From NCBI GenBank assembly GCA_963771655.1, contig CAVYUG010000002.1, positions 62,001-126,000 of the forward strand: a stretch of 64,000 bases of DNA, written 5' to 3'. The notes beneath the pieces are model-generated. The model saw nothing but the letters and a program-made list of their open reading frames with translations, searched no databases and had not been told where the DNA came from. Below are positions 57,999-64,000 of this stretch, in pieces. This DNA is from JAWVFM01 sp963771655 (GTDB lineage Bacteria > Actinomycetota > Thermoleophilia > Solirubrobacterales > 70-9). Position 1 is the stretch's first letter, and every line of letters begins with the position of its first letter. A program made the position numbers and the translations under genes.

Positions 57999-59854
57999 GC
58001 GCGGCCTCCGCTCGGCGCGAGCGTCGCCGGCGCTCGTGGCGAGCTGCCCGGCTCCCGCGGGGACGTGGAAGAGTCGAGGCGGCGCAGGCCGACCGCGAAC
58101 ATGGCGATCCAGCCGCCCGCGATCGCGAGGACGATCACATAGCCGGGGAGCGTCAGGTAGGCGGGGCCGCCCTGGAACTCGCGCTGGAGGATCTCCTTGT
58201 CCTTGACGAAGGTCCGCGTGAACTGCGCCTTCGCGGGAGCTCCCTTGGCGGGGATCGCCGGGTCGTTCGGAAGGTAGATCGGGACCGCCGTGAGCGCGCG
58301 GCCGTTCGCGAGGCGGAGGATCGCCTTCCAGTCGCCGTAGGCGGGAATCGGCCGCGTGGTCCGGTAGACGCCGGGCCGGACCTCGGCAAGGCGGTCGTTC
58401 ACGAGCCCGCCGCCCTGCCAGGCGAGCGCGGTGAGCCATTGCGGGTCGCTCGTCTGGCTCGCGGGGCTGATCCTGAACGTGCCCTCGACGGTGCGGTCGG
58501 GACCGGGGTGCACGGTGTGGAGGCTCGCCGTCGCCGTGGTGTGCGAGCCCGACGTCACCGGCAGCGGATAGGCGATGCAGAGCACCGCGACGGCCGCCGC
58601 GGCTGGAAGCGCCCAGCGCGGTGTGGCCATGCGCCGGACCTCGTCGCCGTTCAGAGCGCGGCCGATGAAGGCACCGATCACGCCGCCGGCGAGCCCCGCC
58701 GCGAGCGCGAAGAGCGCCGCTTCCGGCAGAAGCGAGGCGGTCCAGGGAAGGGGCATCCACACATGCGACCAACCCCACTCGGCGGCGAAGCCGACCGTAC
58801 CGACGAGGGCGCCTGACGCGAGACCGAGGGTCAGCGGGCGCTCGCGGGGGATCGCCAGCGCGACGAGCTCGACCAGCGCCGCCTCCGCCAGGTAGAGGGG
58901 GAAATGAAGGACCGCGGCCTGGTCGAGCGGGGTGTGGATGAGGAAGCTCAAGATGCCGAAGGTCACGCAGTAGAAGGCCGCCGCGAACAGGGCGCCGCCG
59001 CGGCCGATGCGAACGCGCGCGACGACGAGGCCGCAGCCGGCGGCGAGCGCGATCAGGATCGGCTGGTAGAGGAGCTGGAACTGCGGGACGCCGAAGTCGA
59101 ACTCGCCCTGGAGGGTCGAGAGGCCGATCAGGAACGCGCCGGCGATCGCCGGCTCCTGGAAGCGGAGGAGCCTGGCTTGCAGGCCGGTGGGCGCGGGAAC
59201 GTCGGCCCCGTCCGAGCGTCGCGCTTCGACGAGAAGCATCCAGACCCCGAGCGTGGAGAGCGAAGCCCCGCCCACCATCAGGATGTGCGTGGGGCCCCAG
59301 AGGGTGACGTCCTGGCCGAACAGCGCGTGCCAGACGTCGTCGAGCGGGAACCCGATCAGCGCGAAGGCGCCGCAGACGAAGATCATCACGCCGCCGAGCG
59401 GCGCGTACCAGTCATCGGTGAGCCTCACCGCGGTGGAGACGCGCTTCCGGTCAGCGCCGAGCACGATGGAGAGGAAGCCGCCGAGGGTGATCCCGGCGAG
59501 GCCGATGAGGATCGGCCAGTGCGCGGCGGTGCCGAAGGGACTCGGGTCGCGGCCCGTGTCGATGTGCTTGGCGACGTCCCAGTAGAACCCGAAGACGGCG
59601 ATCAGGAGCGAGCCGCCGACGATCGCCGCCGGAAGTGCCGCCCAGCCGGGGAGGCCGCTCTGCCGCTCGGAGAACGCGGCGAGGCGGCCGAGCCATTGGA
59701 TTCGGCCGGAACGGTGGGAGGTTGCGACCCAAAGGACGCCGACGCTCAGGACCGTGGCGACGAGGGAAGCCCAGAGAAGGTCGGAGACCGGCGCCCCCTT
59801 GGCGGGGGCGGCCGAGGCGGTGGCAGCAAGCGACATAAGGTTATGAGACATCAT
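57995..59854 (-). CDS. Polytopic membrane protein with extracytoplasmic C-terminal domain
   Basis: The 619-residue protein has about twelve helices in the first 400 residues, with conserved-looking motifs DVAKHIDTGRDPSPFGTAAHWP, FPLDDVWHALFGQDVTLWGPTH and AEWGWSHVWMPLPW. An exported domain of about 140 residues follows (TVEGTFRISPASQTSDPQWL, GVYRTTRPIPAYGDWKAILRL), similar in pattern to FixH/YtkA-like domains, and the last helix is near residue 580. His residues in the membrane part could bind copper or heme, but the function is unknown. ATG 59854 lies eight bases after a TAATAT box (59868-59863). The small gene downstream overlaps its stop. Confidence 0.65.
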   Translation of the reverse strand: MMSHNLMSLAATASAAPAKGAPVSDLLWASLVATVLSVGVLWVATSHRSGRIQWLGRLAAFSERQSGLPGWAALPAAIVGGSLLIAVFGFYWDVAKHIDTGRDPSPFGTAAHWPILIGLAGITLGGFLSIVLGADRKRVSTAVRLTDDWYAPLGGVMIFVCGAFALIGFPLDDVWHALFGQDVTLWGPTHILMVGGASLSTLGVWMLLVEARRSDGADVPAPTGLQARLLRFQEPAIAGAFLIGLSTLQGEFDFGVPQFQLLYQPILIALAAGCGLVVARVRIGRGGALFAAAFYCVTFGILSFLIHTPLDQAAVLHFPLYLAEAALVELVALAIPRERPLTLGLASGALVGTVGFAAEWGWSHVWMPLPWTASLLPEAALFALAAGLAGGVIGAFIGRALNGDEVRRMATPRWALPAAAAVAVLCIAYPLPVTSGSHTTATASLHTVHPGPDRTVEGTFRISPASQTSDPQWLTALAWQGGGLVNDRLAEVRPGVYRTTRPIPAYGDWKAILRLANGRALTAVPIYLPNDPAIPAKGAPAKAQFTRTFVKDKEILQREFQGGPAYLTLPGYVIVLAIAGGWIAMFAVGLRRLDSSTSPREPGSSPRAPATLAPSGGRA

Positions 59855-59862
59855 TTGATGGC

Positions 59863-59868
59863 ATATTA
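59863..59868 (-). promoter_or_regulatory. -10 box TAATAT of the polytopic membrane gene
   Basis: TAATAT on the minus strand followed by eight bases and the ATG at 59854. The gene on the other strand starts at 59902, so the divergent promoters share less than 50 bases. Confidence 0.45.
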
Positions 59869-59901
59869 CCCGCGGAGGCGGCCGAGGTAACACTCCCCGT
59901 C

Positions 59902-62256
59902 GTGCTGGCGGCCTGGATCCTCTTCCCGCTCGTCCTCTTCGCGCTCACGCTCGGGTGCGGGCTGCTCGTCCGGGCGGCCGCGCCGGAGCTTCCGGGCGCG
60001 GTCCTGCCGGCGATCGGGCTCGCGCTCATCGTCGTGGCCGGACAGGTCACGACGCTATGGGACGGGACCGCCGAGCTCACCGCGCCGCTGGTCGTGGCGC
60101 TCGCCCTCGCGGGCTACGCGCTGTCGGCGCGCTCGATCGAGCGGCCCTCGGGCTGGGCGATCGTCTGCGCGTTCGCTGTCTTCGCAGTCTTCGCGGCGCC
60201 GATCGTGCTCTCGGGCCAGGCGACCTTCGCCGGCTTCATCAAGCTCGACGACACGGCCACCTGGATGGCCCTCACGGACCGGGTCATGGAGCACGGGCGC
60301 AGCCTCTCCGGCCTCGCGCCCTCCACATACGAGGCGGCTCTCGCCTTCAATATCGGCAAGGGCTACCCGATCGGCGCGTTTCTCCCGCTGGGGGTCGCGC
60401 GCGAGCTGGTCGGACAGGACGTCGCCTGGGTGATCCAGCCCTACATGGCGTCGTTGGGCGCGATCCTGGCCCTCGTTCTCTGGGAGATGCCGCGCGTGCT
60501 CGTGGCCTCGCCCAGGCTTCGAGCCGTCGTCGGCTTCGTCGCCGCGCAGGCCGCGCTTCTCTACGGCTACTACCTCTGGGGCGGCATCAAGGAGGTGACG
60601 GCCGCGGCACTCATCGCGGGGACCGCGGCCGTGAGCGCCGTCGCCATCTCGCGCCCACGCGAGGTCGGGCCGGTCGCCGTTCTTGCGGTGATGGGCGCGG
60701 CCGCGGTCGGCGTCTTGAGCGGCGGCGGCGCCGTCTGGCTCCTGCCGCCGCTGATGGCCGTTGCCGCGGCGCTCGTGATCGCGCTGGGCCCGGCCGCGAC
60801 GCTCAAACGCGGCCTCGCCTTCGTCGGCGCGCTGGCCCTCCTCGCCCTGCCGGTGATCGCACCGGGCGGCCTCCTGCCCCCGACCTCATCCCCCATCGAC
60901 AGCGCCACCGCGCTCGGCAACCTGTTCGCACCGCTCCCCCTGCGTGAGCTCGCCGGAATCTGGCCGGCGGGCGATTTCCGCCTGCCGCCCGCGAGCATGG
61001 TCGTCACCGACGTCCTGATCGGGGTCGCCCTTCTCGCCGCGGTCCTCGCGATCGCGTGGGCCTGGCGCGCCCGTGCCTGGGCGCCGGTCGTCTTTGTCGT
61101 CGGCGCCCTCGCCTCGTGCCTCGTGATCTTCGCGATCGCATCGCCATGGGTCACCGGCAAGGCGCTGGCGAGCGCGTCGCCGGCGATCCCCTTTGCGGCC
61201 GCCGTCGCGGCCGCAGCGCTGTGGTCGAGGGGGCGGAGGGTGGAGGGGGGCGCCCTCGTGCTCGTGCTCGCCGGGGGCATCCTCTGGTCGAACGCGCTGG
61301 CCTATCGCGACGTGAACCTCGCGCCGCGCGATCAGCTCGCCGAGCTCCAGGCGATCGGCGAGCGGATCGCCGGGCAGGGGCCGACCCTCATGACCGAATA
61401 CGAGCCCTATGGGGTTCGCCACTTCCTGCGCGATGCCGACCCCGAGGGAGCGTCGGAGCTGCGTCGGCGCCTGGACCCGCTCGTGAACGGAGGCGAGTTG
61501 CGGAAGGGGGAGTCGGCCGACACCGACCGCTTCCAGCTCTCGGGCCTTCTCGCCTACCGGACGCTCGTGTTGCGCCGCTCGCCGGGCATGAGCCGGCCAC
61601 CGTCCCCGTACCGCCTCGCCTATCGCGGCACCTACTACGAGGTCTGGCAGCGGTCCGCCGCCGAGCCGCACCGCCTCGTCGACCATCTCGGCCTTGGCAG
61701 CCCCACCGAACCGGCGGCTGTGTTCCCCTGCTCGGCGGTGCGCAGCCTCGCCGGCGAGGCGGGCCCGCGCGGGCGGCTCGCGTTCGTGGCGCGAGAGCCG
61801 GTCGCCTCGGTGCCGCTCGCCCGTACGCGGCACCCCGCGGACTGGCGCGCCCCCGGATTCCGGGGCCTACTGGTGCCGCGCTCGCCTGGATCGCTTCTCG
61901 CGAGCGTCCGGGTGCCCGTCGCGGGGCGATACGAGGTCTGGCTCGGCGGCTCGGTGCGCCCAGAGGCCGATCTGCTCGTCGACGGCAGGCGGGCGGGATC
62001 GGTTCGCGCCCAGCTCAACAACGCGGGCGAGTACGTCCTCCTCGGACGCGCGCCGCTCGCCGCGGGCCGACACCGGATCGAGGTCCGCGTCCACGGCGCG
62101 GACCTCCATCCGGGGAGCGGCGGGCGGCCGGGCCCGATCGGGCCGCTGGTGCTGAGCTCACAGGATCCGGCGGACACGCGCATCGCAACGGTGCCGGCCT
62201 CACGGGCCAACGAGCTCTGCGGCCGCAGCTGGGATTGGGTCGAGGCCCTTCGCTGA
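59902..62256 (+). CDS. Large polytopic membrane protein, paralogue of the 17.3 kb gene
   Basis: The 784-residue protein has around twelve helices to about residue 470 and a soluble C-terminal region of about 300 residues. The later part (VPVAGRYEVWLGGSVRPEAD, LVDGRRAGSVRAQLNNAGEY, PLAAGRHRIEVRVHGADLHP) looks like a beta-sandwich of the carbohydrate-binding or NPCBM type. Motifs shared with the 17290 gene are GKGYPIGAFLPLG, GGIKEVTAAALIAG, LGNLFAPLPLRELAGIWP and the ending CGRSWDWVEALR. The loop KLDDTATWMALTDRVMEHG may be part of an active site. The layout suggests a polyprenyl-sugar-using (GT-C) enzyme, not proven. GTG start, divergent from the gene before. Confidence 0.7.
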   Translation: MLAAWILFPLVLFALTLGCGLLVRAAAPELPGAVLPAIGLALIVVAGQVTTLWDGTAELTAPLVVALALAGYALSARSIERPSGWAIVCAFAVFAVFAAPIVLSGQATFAGFIKLDDTATWMALTDRVMEHGRSLSGLAPSTYEAALAFNIGKGYPIGAFLPLGVARELVGQDVAWVIQPYMASLGAILALVLWEMPRVLVASPRLRAVVGFVAAQAALLYGYYLWGGIKEVTAAALIAGTAAVSAVAISRPREVGPVAVLAVMGAAAVGVLSGGGAVWLLPPLMAVAAALVIALGPAATLKRGLAFVGALALLALPVIAPGGLLPPTSSPIDSATALGNLFAPLPLRELAGIWPAGDFRLPPASMVVTDVLIGVALLAAVLAIAWAWRARAWAPVVFVVGALASCLVIFAIASPWVTGKALASASPAIPFAAAVAAAALWSRGRRVEGGALVLVLAGGILWSNALAYRDVNLAPRDQLAELQAIGERIAGQGPTLMTEYEPYGVRHFLRDADPEGASELRRRLDPLVNGGELRKGESADTDRFQLSGLLAYRTLVLRRSPGMSRPPSPYRLAYRGTYYEVWQRSAAEPHRLVDHLGLGSPTEPAAVFPCSAVRSLAGEAGPRGRLAFVAREPVASVPLARTRHPADWRAPGFRGLLVPRSPGSLLASVRVPVAGRYEVWLGGSVRPEADLLVDGRRAGSVRAQLNNAGEYVLLGRAPLAAGRHRIEVRVHGADLHPGSGGRPGPIGPLVLSSQDPADTRIATVPASRANELCGRSWDWVEALR

Positions 62257-62302
62257 TCGCGTGGGTCAGAGCGCCGAGCCGCCTGTCCGGCCGCTCGAGT
62301 GC

Positions 62303-62542
62303 TCAGGTGCCCCGCCGGCGTGTGTGCGACACGAGCTTCTCGACGCCGATCCACACCAGGCCCAAGAGGAGAATCGGGACGGCGAAGAATGCGATCACGC
62401 CCAGGCCCGCCGCGACAATGAGCGCGAACGCGGCGAGAGCGGTCGCCATCGCCAGGTCGATCGCGAGCGCGCGGCGGGCGCGGCGCTCGGCGGCTTGCCG
62501 CGCTCGCCGATCGGTGCGGGGTGGCGGGGCGCTGACCGTCAT
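62303..62542 (-). CDS. 79-residue membrane protein
   Basis: A basic N-terminus (PPRTDRRARQAAERRARRAL) is followed by two hydrophobic helices (LAMATALAAFALIVAAGLGV and IAFFAVPILLLGLVWIGVEKL). The ATG at 62542 overlaps the stop of the phosphodiester glycosidase-like gene (ATGA), indicating coupled translation. It resembles small 2TM-type proteins; no family or function is assigned. Confidence 0.6.
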   Translation of the reverse strand: MTVSAPPPRTDRRARQAAERRARRALAIDLAMATALAAFALIVAAGLGVIAFFAVPILLLGLVWIGVEKLVSHTRRRGT

Positions 62543-63699
62543 CTCTCGGCCGGGGCGGAGTACACGGCGAAGAAGTCTCGGTCGTCCGGGGTCAGGTACC
62601 TGGTCGGCGAACGAAACATGTCGGGCAGCAGGTTTGACGGATCCTGCGCGCCCGGGCGCCTGTAGGTGATGAAGCTGACCCAGTCCTGGTTGATGTCGAG
62701 CTCGAGAGCCCGGACCGCACCGGCACGCTTGAGGATGCGCGCGAGACTCCCAACAGTCTGATAGTTCGCGGCAGCGTAGATCAGGTTCCCATGGCGGTCG
62801 ATGCCGACGCCCGACCGCCACACCCGGATCGCGTTGTGGACGGTGAAACCCCATTGCGGCCCGTCGCTCAGGTTCGGGTTGAGGCGTCCGTGGTCGATGA
62901 TCAGGGGCAGGTTCTGCTTGGCGAAGTAGACGTTCGGGCCCGCGGTCGATCCTCCGCGCCAGGCACCGAGGTTTACCTGCCCGTTTCGGTAATCCGTGAG
63001 CGTCGCGATGCCCTTGACCATCGGCGCGATCGTCTCGCCGCGGTAGACGAGCCCCGCGTTGCTCGTGCTGAGCGGGAACCCCCCGTTGAACGTGGCGACG
63101 ACCCGTTTGCGCAACGCCGGCGGCACCTCCGACGGACCCCGGTGCGCGAGCGTTCCGGGAGGCTCTTGGACGCCCGGCATGTAGGCGAGCCGGGTGCGAC
63201 CGGAGTCGATCCAGGCCACGCCGGCGACGAACTGCGGGTATGCGGCTGAGCTACGGAACGTCGTGACCATCACAGGGGGGGTCCCGCCGCCGCCTGCGGC
63301 TGCCGGGCGCCAGACGCCCTCACTCGGTAGGGCGGGACGGATCACCGGCCGGATGTTGGGCGGGGTGTAGGGCTGGGCAGGGCGACGGTGTTGGCGACGC
63401 GAGGACCTCGACGCCTGGTTTGCGGAGGCGTGGACGCCCACATGGGGCAGGGAGCGAATTGTCGGGCCGCCCTTCGAGGGTGCGTTCAGCGTGTAGTACC
63501 AGTCCTCGATCTGCGAGACGAGGCCGTTGCCGCCGTTGTTGCGGAGCCACTCGACGCTCTCGACGCCGAGGCCGACGTTGTAGCGGCCGGTCATCGCACT
63601 GACGTACGAGTAGCCAGCTGGGATCAGGCAGATCACCGCTGCGAGCAACACGACCCGGCGGACTCGCCGCCAAGTCGCGATGCCACGGTCGCGACGCAC
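62539..63699 (-). CDS. Phosphodiester glycosidase (NAGPA) domain protein, exported
   Basis: The 386-residue protein has an N-terminal signal/anchor (VRRVVLLAAVICLIPAGYSYV), a Ser/Pro-rich linker and a C-terminal domain with NAGPA-type motifs: VVATFNGGFPL, GLVYRGETIAPMVKG, SGVGIDRHGNLIYAAA and ALELDINQDWVSFITY. The FNGGF, GIDRxGN and ELDxN-type residues line the active site of phosphodiester glycosidases that cleave a sugar-phosphate bond, for example in wall polymers. It probably acts outside the cell. The gene after it overlaps its stop. Confidence 0.82.
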   Translation of the reverse strand: MRRDRGIATWRRVRRVVLLAAVICLIPAGYSYVSAMTGRYNVGLGVESVEWLRNNGGNGLVSQIEDWYYTLNAPSKGGPTIRSLPHVGVHASANQASRSSRRQHRRPAQPYTPPNIRPVIRPALPSEGVWRPAAAGGGGTPPVMVTTFRSSAAYPQFVAGVAWIDSGRTRLAYMPGVQEPPGTLAHRGPSEVPPALRKRVVATFNGGFPLSTSNAGLVYRGETIAPMVKGIATLTDYRNGQVNLGAWRGGSTAGPNVYFAKQNLPLIIDHGRLNPNLSDGPQWGFTVHNAIRVWRSGVGIDRHGNLIYAAANYQTVGSLARILKRAGAVRALELDINQDWVSFITYRRPGAQDPSNLLPDMFRSPTRYLTPDDRDFFAVYSAPAER

Positions 63700-63778
63700 A
63701 CCGGGATCGTGCGCTTCGAGGCTGAACCGGCGCTAACGGCCGGGTGAGGGTGTTCTTATGCCTCTGGATAACCGAGGT

Positions 63779-64000
63779 CTAAGCGGCGACGCGCTGGGTG
63801 TCGCCCCGCGAGCGCGTCCGGCCGCGACGCCGACGGGCGTGGCGGTCGATCGACGCCGGTGTCGGCGCGGGCTCTTCGCTCTCGGCCGCGCTTCTCACCT
63901 CGGCCAGGGCGGCCGGGCCCCAGAGCGCCTCGACGAGCCGCAGCGCCTCGGCGGTGCGGCTCTCGAGCATCCGCTCCCGGCCCGCGGTGCCGTTCAGCCC
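63779..64000 (-). CDS. C-terminal part of a gene cut by the window edge
   Basis: The minus-strand frame is open from the window end to the TAA at 63779-63781. The visible part reads TAGRERMLESRTAEALRLVE, then ALWGPAALAEVRSAAESEEP and a basic tail (ARRRRGRTRSRGDTQRVAA). An ATG exists at 63970, but the open frame beyond it suggests the true start lies outside. No family can be named. The Arg-rich end could bind nucleic acid. Confidence 0.4.
   Translation of the reverse strand, partial: GLNGTAGRERMLESRTAEALRLVEALWGPAALAEVRSAAESEEPAPTPASIDRHARRRRGRTRSRGDTQRVAA

Overview
The window looks like a chromosomal segment of a very GC-rich soil actinobacterium. The best guess is class Thermoleophilia (Solirubrobacterales-like). 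This is inferred from gene content and style, not proven: an eukaryotic-type NADP isocitrate dehydrogenase next to malate dehydrogenase, a coiled-coil/AT-hook/winged-helix nucleoid-type protein, DipZ, many GTG starts, and many transcription units whose first start codon lies only 5-9 nt after a TANNNT -10 box (leaderless-looking). No rRNA, tRNA, phage, insertion sequence or CRISPR array was seen.

Layout. 0-8 kb: a decayed DUF1275 membrane gene, a DsrE protein, a methyltransferase, a secreted multi-copper protein with a C-terminal cupredoxin, the proline catabolism pair (proline dehydrogenase and P5C dehydrogenase), an NTF2-like protein and a DUF1326 protein. 8-11 kb: a large Bacillus-type SRP RNA with an Alu domain, followed by dnaX-ybaB-recR. 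11-17 kb: a frame-broken MMPL transporter with its PadR regulator, a CRP-like palindrome, a GH3-like protein, and lysC-asd. 17-25 kb: a large membrane protein, then a minus-strand run coding for a Met/His-rich secreted peptide, an L,D-transpeptidase, DipZ and an OmpR/histidine-kinase pair, then an MBL-fold hydrolase. 25-36 kb: a CPA1 antiporter and two different succinate:quinone oxidoreductase-type complexes side by side (an SdhCAB set with a five-helix cytochrome b, and an SdhAB set with an HdrB-like CCG subunit), plus a site-2 protease. 36-44 kb: M28 peptidase, AidB-like acyl-CoA dehydrogenase under a TetR with a clear operator, icd-mdh, the AT-hook protein, and a fatty acid hydroxylase. 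43-48 kb: a stand-alone cyclic-nucleotide-binding protein, a large adenylate cyclase/ATPase, and an MBL-fold protein flanked by two copies of a two-hairpin element. 48-58 kb: a GGDEF-EAL protein with a seven-helix membrane protein, Hsp20-Lon, TetR regulators, a ferritin-like/SCP2-like fusion and an HD protein. 58-64 kb: polytopic membrane proteins, including a paralogue of the 17 kb gene, and a phosphodiester glycosidase-like protein.

The genes outline an aerobic heterotroph: proline to glutamate, TCA enzymes (icd, mdh, two Sdh-type complexes), lysine/threonine/methionine precursor synthesis, both cAMP and c-di-GMP signalling, and envelope redox/peptidoglycan functions under a two-component system.

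Two repeat families stand out. One is a 48-bp palindromic element with an invariant 26-nt spacer: four copies, one of them in frame inside dnaX. The other is a roughly 52-bp two-hairpin element in three copies with covarying stems. Several genes, including the normally essential lysC, carry single-base frame breaks, which points to assembly errors rather than gene decay.
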